Positions 17,447-24,914 of a stretch of 38,256 nt of DNA are shown here, piece after piece; position 1 is the stretch's first letter; every line of letters begins with the position of its first letter. Source of the DNA: Candidatus Latescibacterota bacterium (GTDB taxonomy: Bacteria; Latescibacterota; Latescibacteria; Latescibacterales; Latescibacteraceae); contig JAFGMP010000176.1 of assembly GCA_016927495.1 (NCBI GenBank), positions 1-38,256 on the forward strand, in the 5' to 3' direction. Under the pieces are notes generated by a model, which saw only the letters and a list, made by a program, of their open reading frames with translations, was not told where the DNA came from and ran no database searches. The position numbers were made by a program, and so were the translations under genes.

Positions 17447-20400
17447 TTACGGCTGTGTGATCAAATTCATAAAAAGTTTTTTTGTAACTGCCGTATGTGG
17501 TTTGTCCGAAACCAGTCCGGTTACGATATCCAGAGTGGATAAAAATATTTCACCTTCACCCAGTTGAATATGGCTTAACGATTCGAGAATCTCTTTCGAA
17601 TGCTGGCTTCCGAGTGCAACAATTGTTTCCACACCCCAGTTGTGAAGCCGTATCCCCGATACATTCCGGGTATAATACAATGCCTGATATTCCCAGTTCA
17701 TCGCCTGAGCCTGAGGCAATCCGTCAAGGTATGGACTGTAACCCACAAAATACCTTCCAAGCTGACCGTGAGTTATAATTCCACCTCCCTCGTACGTGGG
17801 AGGTTTGGAATAGGAAATTTCGTTCAACAATTCAGCCCATCTGTCGGCATGATCGAGAACGATCAGTTTCGCACCACCAATGACGTCGGCCAATATATCC
17901 CGATATATGCTTTTATCCTCGTCCCTGAAATCGTGTGTTCCGACAATGATATATTTATTTGTACTGCTACCTCTTCTATAATCCGTTACTGTTATCCCGG
18001 TATTTTTGTTGAGAAATGATCTGACAGCGCCGTCATTTTCCATAACCAAGATATCCGGTAGGCTTCCGGTGCCTTCTTTATGGTCAACGGCAAAGATATT
18101 ATCAAAGCCGGCGGCTTTCTCCCGGATACCGTCGGTAATCACAGCATTGAGCTTATAATAACCGGGTATACGAACTTCCGGCAGTACAACCTCCTCGACA
18201 AGCAATTCTCCGAACACTTCGCCTCCGCTGATGTTAACCGTGTACTTTTTATCGAACAGCCTGTTACCATAAGGATCGAGATAATCGAGTTTAAGAAAAT
18301 ACGTACCTTTCAGGTTTTCCTCATTGATTATAAAGATATCAGCCACCGGGATTGTTCCGACCGGCATAACCTTCTCCCTCAGCTTTACCGCCACATACAG
18401 CGGTTGGGTATAGTACTGAAGGATAGACGGATCGGCAGTAGGATTGCGATACATATCCACAATATCGGTGCGTGTTCCGCCCGAAGCCCACCCATTGAGC
18501 ACATACGCATCGGAAAAGTTACCCATACGGATGTTTTCGATGTTACGGCCGTGGAAGTAATGCAGGTTTCTTCCCATACTCAGAGTCAGATCATCCACAG
18601 TCGGGTATGCAGGTCTGAAACCTGCTTCATCGAGGAAATTATCATAGTAATCGAACCAGTCGAGGTGCTCCATTTCACGAAAACCTGTCGCACCGGTGAC
18701 ATCCAGACGTTCTTTGATTTTCTGCAGACGTACCATGGTGCCGAAAGCACCCTCTTCACCCCAGAAAATGACCTCATCGGTTGGAACACGGGGCAGTGAA
18801 TCGTTACGTACTATGGTGTAGCGAAGGTAAAACCGCGGATTGTTATAATTATCATCGACATAACCGGCATTGGAAAACCAGTGGTGATGATCCCACCAGC
18901 CGTGATAATAGAATGTATCATCGAACGGCCTCATGTGGAGTTTATACGGATCTTTCGGGAGGAAGTCGGTCGCCTCTATATCACGGTTACGGTCGCTGTT
19001 GTATGTCAGGATTCTACCCGGATCAAGCTCGTGCACCATGCGCATGTTACGTTCGTCATCATCATCCGGTGGATTTCTTGCCTCGTTTTTCAGGTTCCAG
19101 ATAAGCAGCGACGGCCGTGATCTGTCCCTTATAACATTACGCCTGAGTTTTTCACGGCGCCAGAAAAGCGCCTGCTCATCGGGACCATCGATATTGTCAT
19201 CTTTATTGGGGGCAACCCTGTATCCGCCCGGTTCCTCATATGCAAAAACACCCATTTTATCGCACCAGTCCATGGAACGCGGCTGGCCTATGGCACGGTG
19301 ATAAAGCATCATATTATAACCAAGGTCGATACAGGTTAATATATCCTTCTTCGCCATTTCCTCTGTGGCAAACATCCCGTTTGTCGGCCAGAAGCCACGG
19401 GTCATGGCTGCCATGATGAAAACACGCTTTCCGTTGAGATAAAAACGCGGGTCGCCGTCTTTGGTCATGATATCGAACCATCGGAATCCGAACTCCTGAG
19501 ACGTATTATCCATAATATCCCCGCTTTTGGCCGCGAATACCACCGAGGCTTCATACAGATTTGCTTCCTTTACAACACGGTGTCCGGCAAATTCCCACAA
19601 TTTCGCTTTCGGAGCTTTCACATAAAATGAAACCTCGATGCCGTCGGACGGGACGGTACATGATACTGTATTTCTCCATATCTCACGGGCTGGCAGCCCT
19701 TTTTCATGGACACTCAAAGTAAGTGTCCCCTTCTGCTCTCTCTGTGATGAATTATCTAGCTTAACAAACACTTCGATTTCTTTGATTTTCGGTTTGTTTT
19801 CAACATAGATGTCGTCCACATGAACCGCATCAGTGGCGATTAGCTTCACATCACCGGTAATTCCGCCAAATCCATGCACAGCCGGAACGAGATTTTTTCC
19901 CCAGCGCATAAGAATGTTATCGTTCCAGGTGAAATTACCTACCGGATCGGTTATGCGAACATCGAGACGGTTTTTGCCGATAAATGTTACCGCACCGGTG
20001 GCGTCGACCTCAAACGGTGTGTTGCCGATTACATCGTAACCGACCAGCTTACGGTTTACGAATACTTCGGCGCGAAGGTTTACAGCAGTGAAATCGAGCA
20101 ATACCCGTTTGCCTTCGAGTTTCGGGTCAAGTTCAAAAGTTGTGCTCCACCATGAAACGCCGCGGTAATCGCCGCCCTCATCTGGGATTGCACCCCCGAT
20201 AGCTCCCCAGAAATACGCCTCGACAGTTCCCGGCACATCCACGATTTTGTCACAGGCTTTTTCAAACTTTTCCCATCCACACGTCGGAGGATTGACCGGT
20301 ATTGCCGATAAATCCACGGGCGGCATATAGATGTCGTCATCCACCCAGACAGCAGCATGATCCAGCCAGAGTTTCCATCCCGATCCCGAGAGTTTCTGCT

Positions 20401-20497
20401 CGTACCGTCCCGGATCACTCGATATGACGGAGCTTCCTAACATCAAAAGTAAAATACTGAATACTACAATTCTCCATAACCCGTACGGTGATTTCAT
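17447..20497 (-). CDS. Exported glycoside hydrolase family 2 protein
   Basis: The real start is the ATG at 20497, which has an AAGGAGAG site and a clear signal peptide (MKSPYGLWRIVVFSILLLML); a longer reading to 20578 overlaps the upstream HEPN gene and is rejected. The 1016-residue protein shows GH2 architecture: a jelly-roll sugar-binding domain (about 35-225), an Ig-like domain (about 225-345) and a TIM barrel (from about 350). The general acid/base is Glu472 in RPSLLIWNLKNEARN, and the nucleophile is probably in VIFWGEEG (Glu581 or Glu582). The last 300 residues are beta-rich and end in a GATase-like region with ILVMENDGA and LIVLDHADRW. Beta-galactosidase, glucuronidase or mannosidase activity is possible; the sequence does not decide which. 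Export suggests polysaccharide or oligosaccharide breakdown in the periplasm or outside. Confidence 0.9.
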   Translation of the reverse strand: MKSPYGLWRIVVFSILLLMLGSSVISSDPGRYEQKLSGSGWKLWLDHAAVWVDDDIYMPPVDLSAIPVNPPTCGWEKFEKACDKIVDVPGTVEAYFWGAIGGAIPDEGGDYRGVSWWSTTFELDPKLEGKRVLLDFTAVNLRAEVFVNRKLVGYDVIGNTPFEVDATGAVTFIGKNRLDVRITDPVGNFTWNDNILMRWGKNLVPAVHGFGGITGDVKLIATDAVHVDDIYVENKPKIKEIEVFVKLDNSSQREQKGTLTLSVHEKGLPAREIWRNTVSCTVPSDGIEVSFYVKAPKAKLWEFAGHRVVKEANLYEASVVFAAKSGDIMDNTSQEFGFRWFDIMTKDGDPRFYLNGKRVFIMAAMTRGFWPTNGMFATEEMAKKDILTCIDLGYNMMLYHRAIGQPRSMDWCDKMGVFAYEEPGGYRVAPNKDDNIDGPDEQALFWRREKLRRNVIRDRSRPSLLIWNLKNEARNPPDDDDERNMRMVHELDPGRILTYNSDRNRDIEATDFLPKDPYKLHMRPFDDTFYYHGWWDHHHWFSNAGYVDDNYNNPRFYLRYTIVRNDSLPRVPTDEVIFWGEEGAFGTMVRLQKIKERLDVTGATGFREMEHLDWFDYYDNFLDEAGFRPAYPTVDDLTLSMGRNLHYFHGRNIENIRMGNFSDAYVLNGWASGGTRTDIVDMYRNPTADPSILQYYTQPLYVAVKLREKVMPVGTIPVADIFIINEENLKGTYFLKLDYLDPYGNRLFDKKYTVNISGGEVFGELLVEEVVLPEVRIPGYYKLNAVITDGIREKAAGFDNIFAVDHKEGTGSLPDILVMENDGAVRSFLNKNTGITVTDYRRGSSTNKYIIVGTHDFRDEDKSIYRDILADVIGGAKLIVLDHADRWAELLNEISYSKPPTYEGGGIITHGQLGRYFVGYSPYLDGLPQAQAMNWEYQALYYTRNVSGIRLHNWGVETIVALGSQHSKEILESLSHIQLGEGEIFLSTLDIVTGLVSDKPHTAVTKKLFMNLITQP

Positions 20498-20500
20498 TGT

Positions 20501-20508
20501 CTCTCCTT
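20501..20508 (-). promoter_or_regulatory. Ribosome-binding site that fixes the GH2 start
   Basis: On the minus strand AAGGAGAG ends three bases before the ATG at 20497. It marks that codon, not the upstream in-frame ATG at 20578, as the translation start. Confidence 0.7.
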
Positions 20509-20549
20509 CGATAGCGAATACTATTATGATTGATAAATATACAGGGGTA

Positions 20550-20939
20550 TTAAGTTGCTGACGATTTTCCTGATACAAAAACTTTGATTTTTTTAGCTCC
20601 TTTCAGAGCCGCTTTCATGTCAGATTCATCCAGGTCAAGATGAAATGGATATCTTACGGTAACACTGTAATCCGTTAGCATTAAGCATTCTTCCTCTATT
20701 TCTTCAAAACTCCCATCAATGGTACAACACATCCTATTTAAAATTAACAGATCATGAGACCTTGTTATGGTTTTCCCATGAAATAACAAAAAGCCCTTTA
20801 AATATTTTTCAGCGGATTGTTGACAGTGATAACATATAATTTCAACCGGTATCGGTCGCATATTTTGCAGAAATTCCGCAGATAACAAGTCCGCATCTGC
20901 AATATTAAACCACTCTCTGGCAACATCTCGATTATCCAA
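20550..20939 (-). CDS. HEPN domain protein (partner of MNT nucleotidyltransferase)
   Basis: This 129-residue helical protein has the HEPN pattern: AREWFNIADADLLSAEFL (7-24), CYHCQQSAEKYLKGFLLF (37-54), TRSHDLLIL (59-67) and YSVTVRYPF (91-99). HEPN proteins paired with MNT enzymes often form toxin-antitoxin modules in which HEPN is an RNase and MNT inactivates it by AMPylation. Here the usual RX4-6H catalytic motif is not obvious: the nearest pairs are R60-S-H62 and R96-YPF-H100, so RNase activity is uncertain. Translation starts at TTG (20939), preceded by GGGGAG nine bases upstream; a stop lies in frame just before it. Its first 8 bases overlap the end of the MNT gene, which implies translational coupling. 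GH2 follows 52 bases downstream. Confidence 0.88.
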   Translation of the reverse strand: MDNRDVAREWFNIADADLLSAEFLQNMRPIPVEIICYHCQQSAEKYLKGFLLFHGKTITRSHDLLILNRMCCTIDGSFEEIEEECLMLTDYSVTVRYPFHLDLDESDMKAALKGAKKIKVFVSGKSSAT

Positions 20940-21252
20940 TGATCAATACTCCCCGATTAATAATTTCGTACTCGAACGTGTTTTTTATTGCTGCTCTTTC
21001 ATTAAAATCTTTTTCGTCATACACCAATATATCAAACGCCTGAGAAAGGTTACATGCAAGTTCACGTCTTATATCACGCATGATTTCAATTTTTCTTCTG
21101 TTTTTTATGTCGGTTAATACACAAAGATCTATATCGCTATCCTTGTCCGGTGCACCATGGGCATACGAACCAAAAAGAATAATTTTCGTTATTGAGAGTT
21201 TATCGCGAAATTTATTCCCAGTAACTTTGATAGTATCTTTAATGTCTATCAT
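20932..21252 (-). CDS. MNT-type minimal nucleotidyltransferase (antitoxin-like)
   Basis: The 106-residue protein has the polymerase-beta-fold signature GSYAHGAPDKDSDID, an exact GS-X10-DXD (Gly28, Ser29, Asp40, Asp42), and a third acidic residue in FDILVYDE (Asp74). Enzymes of this kind, such as MntA, AMPylate a tyrosine on the partner HEPN toxin. A strong AAGGAG site lies about ten bases before the ATG at 21252. The gene is the first of an MNT-HEPN pair with an 8-base overlap, the usual order for such modules. The pair lies between the GH2 gene and a divergent reductase operon, so it may be an accessory insertion or may simply share transcription with GH2. Confidence 0.9.
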   Translation of the reverse strand: MIDIKDTIKVTGNKFRDKLSITKIILFGSYAHGAPDKDSDIDLCVLTDIKNRRKIEIMRDIRRELACNLSQAFDILVYDEKDFNERAAIKNTFEYEIINRGVLIIG

Positions 21253-21506
21253 CTGTCAACACTCCTTTTAATCATTCACTACATAATTTATTTTCAAATA
21301 TACATGAATTTTATGTGCAATCAATACTAAATTGGTCAGGCATAATTACCCAAATAACCGGAATTTAAAAGAAGGTTATTCAAAGAATGTATAAAAAATG
21401 CTTGGAAAAGAGCTCGGAAAAGGGAATATTCGATAATATAAAAGAGTCTTTTTGAGCTTAACCATCTATTACAGTTACCGCCTCATACTATACGGAGAAA
21501 ATACAC

Positions 21507-22493
21507 ATGAATCGCAGAAATTTTATAAAAGATATCGGTTTATCTACATCAGTACTTTCCCTGTCCGGGTGCGGGGCTCAATCAGTTCAACAACTAAATG
21601 AAATCAGTGTCCCATCAGGTACCATGCCCATGAAAAAACTGGGGAAAACAAGCATCGACATTTCCCTGCTCGGTTTTGGGGCACACCTGAAAGAGGAGCT
21701 TGTCAGACAGCCGAAACTTCGGGACAGAATGATCAAACTCGGTTATGAGGGCGGTATCAATTTATTCGATGTCTACAACCGTGACGAATACCGCCAGTAC
21801 AAACCGATGAGCAAATCGATCCGCGAATTCAGGAAAAATATCATACTCTCGCTTTATGCCATAAACGGCACGAAAAAACTCATATCGGATGTGGAGTATG
21901 CGCTTAAAACCTTCAAAACCGATTACATCGATTTGTACCGTTTCAGACCGGTAAACGATACCAGCATTTCCATAATGGAAAAATATAAACAGGAAGGCAA
22001 AATACGGGCACTCGGTGTTGCTGCACATTCTGCCGAAATACTGACCAAGTATATCAATACCTATGGCGGCAGTATCGATTATATATTTGTCATCTACAAT
22101 TTCCACCATGGCAGATTTATTATGAGTGCGGAGAAAGACGATAGCGAGGCGCTGATAAATCGGTGCAAGCGTGATGGAATAGGTATCATCGGGATGAAAC
22201 CCATGGGCAGCGACGCTATGATAAAGTTTGCCCATGAACGGGGCTATTTCAATAACAACGGCCCCAATATTGCACAGTCGATGCTGCGGTATGTATATCG
22301 ACGTCAGGAAATCAATGCGGCAGTCACCGCCATGAACACTATCGATGAGGTACTTCTGAATCTGAAAGCCGTCTATTCACCGACTATCAGCGAAAACGAG
22401 ATTGAAAAGTTACAAACACTGAGCAGAAAAGCCTCTGAACAAAAGGGAGCATATCTGCCAAAGCATTACCAGTGGCTTGAAAGCTGGGTTTAA
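21507..22493 (+). CDS. Exported aldo/keto reductase-like lipoprotein with degenerate active site
   Basis: The 328-residue protein begins MNRRNFIKD, a Tat-like motif, and carries a lipobox LSGC (Cys22), so it is probably a Tat-exported lipoprotein. The body has the aldo/keto reductase TIM barrel: MPMKKLGKTSIDISLLGFGAH at the start, a GGINLFD segment with the first tetrad Asp, DYIDLYRFRP, and the late GIIGMKPMG strand. Two of four catalytic residues seem replaced: the Lys position reads ILSLYA and the His position reads LYRFRP rather than the usual LYxxH. NADPH-dependent carbonyl reduction is therefore doubtful; a binding or altered role is possible. CGGAG lies about ten bases before the ATG. 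It heads an operon with an MliC-like gene (15-base gap) and a beta-helix gene. Confidence 0.85.
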   Translation: MNRRNFIKDIGLSTSVLSLSGCGAQSVQQLNEISVPSGTMPMKKLGKTSIDISLLGFGAHLKEELVRQPKLRDRMIKLGYEGGINLFDVYNRDEYRQYKPMSKSIREFRKNIILSLYAINGTKKLISDVEYALKTFKTDYIDLYRFRPVNDTSISIMEKYKQEGKIRALGVAAHSAEILTKYINTYGGSIDYIFVIYNFHHGRFIMSAEKDDSEALINRCKRDGIGIIGMKPMGSDAMIKFAHERGYFNNNGPNIAQSMLRYVYRRQEINAAVTAMNTIDEVLLNLKAVYSPTISENEIEKLQTLSRKASEQKGAYLPKHYQWLESWV

Positions 22494-22508
22494 TAAATAG
22501 GATATATA

Positions 22509-22895
22509 ATGTTAGGTCAAAATACAGCAAAAATATCGATAATCATTCTTACCATAATGCTTTCCGGTTGCTTACCGGGTGTGCGCCAAAATAAATTGAT
22601 GGTGGAAATCGGCCAACCCGTGTATTATATAAGCGAAGATGGCTCTCATTTTGTGGCAAGATACGGTTCCCTGTCCGATAAAAGCTTACACTTTGTTAAA
22701 GTACAGTTGCCCGATGGCCGGGAATATACACTGCCTCAGGTAATCTCTGCGTCAGGTGTCAGATATACGGATGAACGAGAACTCGTCTGGTGGACTCATC
22801 AAGGAACGGTCCGTGTTGATGCCAGAAATTCCGAAGGCAACTGGGTAACTATACATAATGAATTACGTGAAACCACCGATTCTGAATTTAAATAG
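22509..22895 (+). CDS. MliC-like lipoprotein (lysozyme inhibitor family)
   Basis: A 128-residue protein with a lipoprotein signal ending in LSGC (Cys21). The mature region shows the MliC/PliC features: YISEDGSHFVARYG, the conserved LPQVISASGVRYTDER loop and a WWTHQGTVRVDA strand. In Proteobacteria MliC inhibits C-type lysozyme, the invariant Ser and Lys of the loop binding the lysozyme active site; here the Ser of SASG is present. AGGAT lies about 7 bases before the ATG. It lies between the reductase-like gene and the beta-helix gene, with gaps of 15 and 44 bases. The family resemblance is fairly strong but judged by eye; a more general envelope role is possible. Confidence 0.75.
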   Translation: MLGQNTAKISIIILTIMLSGCLPGVRQNKLMVEIGQPVYYISEDGSHFVARYGSLSDKSLHFVKVQLPDGREYTLPQVISASGVRYTDERELVWWTHQGTVRVDARNSEGNWVTIHNELRETTDSEFK

Positions 22896-22939
22896 TAACT
22901 CGTATATATAATTGGCTTTAAAAAAAAGGAGTTGGCAAA

Positions 22940-24619
22940 TTGAAAAGATTACTACTGACATGCTTTGTGTTCCTAATATGTTTTGCCGGAAGTCTGATCG
23001 CCGAAAATCTGCCCCCCTATACGAGCATGGTGTATCCCGGTGTGGATGGTAAACTGGTATATGTACCCGATGAACAGGGAAATATCATTCCCGATTATTC
23101 TTATGCGGGTTACTGTTGCGGTGGTGTAACCCTGCCATATGTTCCGGTACGGGAGACTGTATGGCCTGTGGAGGGCGATAACGCAGCCAACATTCAGGAG
23201 GCGATTAACCGCGTTTCCGAACTGCCATTGGACAACAACGGATTCCGTGGAGCGGTATTGATAAAGAAAGGCTACTACAAGTTATATGAACCAATACACA
23301 TAACGGCAAGTGGTATCGTGCTGCGCGGCGAGGGTATGAACGGATCGGGTACTACCCTGATCGCTATGACCACAGATGAATTGAAAACCGGAAACACTTT
23401 CCGCAGTTCGGCGCTTATAGTAATTGACGGGCAACAGAAGATTGAACCGGATACCGGCAAAAGTGTCAGGATTGTTGATGAGTTTGTGCCGTTCGGAGCG
23501 AAGTCATTCCGGGTTGAATCGGCAAAGAAATTGAAGGTCGGTGATACGGTAATCGTACGTCGCAAAACCACCCGTGAATGGTTTGAAACACTCGAACTCG
23601 ATATCGACAACGACAAGTGGGGACGAGGTGAAGTTGCCTGGAGCCATGATTTCGACCGGGTAATAACCGGTATCGACAGAAACATCATAACGGTTGATGT
23701 ACCGATTACCTGTCCCATAGAGGCTCGCTGGGGAGGTGGTGAAGTTATCCCATACACGGAATACCGTATTTCGAAGGTTGGGGTGGAGAATCTTATGGGC
23801 ATCTCCGAATACGACCAGACAAAACGTATCGATACGGCAACCAACATCGACCGTATACCGTTTTACACCGACGAATACTACAATGACGAAAACCACTACT
23901 GGACATTTATCCGCATGGATAATCTCACCAACGGTTGGGTTCGGAATGTGACTCAAAAGCATTTCGCCATGAGTCTGGTGTCGGTGGAAAGCGGCTGCAA
24001 ATGGATTACGGTTCAGGACTGTGTTTCACTGGACCCGATATCCATGAGAAGCGGAGGACGGCGGTTTATTTATCATATCAGCGGCCAGCTCTGCCTCGTG
24101 CAGCGATGCACCTCTGACCTTGGACGTCATTCGTTCGTTATGGGCGGCAGGCTCACTACCGGCCCGAACGTGTTCCTCGATTGTACAGCGACGCGACCGT
24201 ATTCCACCAGCGAACCGCACTCAGACCTGGTTGCTGGCGCTCTCTACGATAATATCCACGCACCCCTTTCTCTCCGGTATGCGGCCTCTACCATACAGCG
24301 CTGGATGGCGATCTGGGGTGTACTCTGGAATTGCGAGGGCATGTATATCTGTCAGAAGCCGCCGGTGGGACAAAATTTTGCATTCGGGCACATCGGTATC
24401 CATGCGGTGGTTTTTAATACCAACCTTGTGGATCACCGGTTTCCCAACGGACATATTGAGTCCTGGGATAAACATGTAGCGCCGCGGAGTCTCTATCTGA
24501 AACAGCTCGATGACCGGCTTGGCTCTGAGGCGGTAAGGAATATAGCTGTGCCGAGCCAGCTTATCGATCCGTCGAACGAACCATGGGGCGGCAATGCGGA
24601 AGGAGTTCTGCTGAGATAA
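22940..24619 (+). CDS. Exported right-handed beta-helix protein (pectate lyase-like fold)
   Basis: Translation begins at TTG (22940), placed by an AAGGAG site about 7 bases upstream and a clean signal peptide (MKRLLLTCFVFLICFAGSLI, cleavage near AEN). The mature protein has the pattern of beta-helix polysaccharide-active proteins: a DNAANIQEAINRV helix cap (about 81-93), GAVLIKKGYYKLYEPIHI, GIVLRGEG and then repeated short strands with turns (WVRNVTQKHFAMSLVSVESG, WITVQDCVSLDP, LVQRCTSDLGRHSFV). The 559 residues include a Cys-rich start (SYAGYCCGGV). Substrate and activity cannot be told: the fold covers lyases, hydrolases and binding proteins. It is the last gene of the reductase-MliC operon, and a heparinase-like gene faces it from 24915. 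Confidence 0.83.
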   Translation: MKRLLLTCFVFLICFAGSLIAENLPPYTSMVYPGVDGKLVYVPDEQGNIIPDYSYAGYCCGGVTLPYVPVRETVWPVEGDNAANIQEAINRVSELPLDNNGFRGAVLIKKGYYKLYEPIHITASGIVLRGEGMNGSGTTLIAMTTDELKTGNTFRSSALIVIDGQQKIEPDTGKSVRIVDEFVPFGAKSFRVESAKKLKVGDTVIVRRKTTREWFETLELDIDNDKWGRGEVAWSHDFDRVITGIDRNIITVDVPITCPIEARWGGGEVIPYTEYRISKVGVENLMGISEYDQTKRIDTATNIDRIPFYTDEYYNDENHYWTFIRMDNLTNGWVRNVTQKHFAMSLVSVESGCKWITVQDCVSLDPISMRSGGRRFIYHISGQLCLVQRCTSDLGRHSFVMGGRLTTGPNVFLDCTATRPYSTSEPHSDLVAGALYDNIHAPLSLRYAASTIQRWMAIWGVLWNCEGMYICQKPPVGQNFAFGHIGIHAVVFNTNLVDHRFPNGHIESWDKHVAPRSLYLKQLDDRLGSEAVRNIAVPSQLIDPSNEPWGGNAEGVLLR

Positions 24620-24669
24620 ATAAACGTTCGTTTATAGATCATATATCTTATGGATATATGCAATTTCCA

Positions 24670-24734
24670 ACCATGAAGAATTTTTTAATAGTGGGAAGGT
24701 TTTTCTTCATTAACTTCAGTTACTTCATGGTGCA
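24670..24734. repeat. Period-9 ATGAAG repeat, inverted pair
   Basis: The plus-strand motif ACCATGAAGAA at 24670-24680 faces a longer minus-strand copy at 24703-24734, which reads (reversed) ACCATGAAG-TAACTGAAG-TTAATGAAG-AAA: the core ATGAAG (one copy CTGAAG) recurs every 9 bases. The two arms can pair over their CCATGAAGAA ends. The same motif recurs at 24787-24900, 37261-37597 and 38057-38090. Confidence 0.7.
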
Positions 24735-24786
24735 TATTTTTTTTAAATCAAATTTTTGTGATTGAAGCTTGAGTTCATTCATTTTT

Positions 24787-24900
24787 AACCATGAAGCGAT
24801 TATTTAGTAAAATTATTAAAAAAAACTTGACTACATTAAACCAGTACATGGAGGTCATTAAGAGGTAATTTCAATATTTTCAGCACCTTCATGGTGGTTA
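24787..24900. repeat. Period-9 ATGAAG repeat, second inverted pair
   Basis: AACCATGAAGCG (24787-24798, plus) faces CACCTTCATGGTGGTTA (24884-24900), whose reverse reads AACCACCATGAAGGTG. A degraded copy (ACATGGAGGTCATTAAGAGG, 24846-24865) lies between. It follows the first pair closely, in the 295-bp gap between the beta-helix and heparinase genes. Confidence 0.55.
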
Positions 24901-24914
24901 ATCAAAAAATTCCA

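Noticed and set aside
18080-18799. 239-codon plus-strand open frame inside the GH2 gene
   Set aside because: It is antisense to the conserved GH2 barrel region and shows no domain or ribosome-binding site.
20498-20578. 27-codon N-terminal extension of the GH2 gene
   Set aside because: It overlaps the HEPN gene, puts the signal peptide inside the chain and lacks the AAGGAGAG site found before the ATG at 20497.
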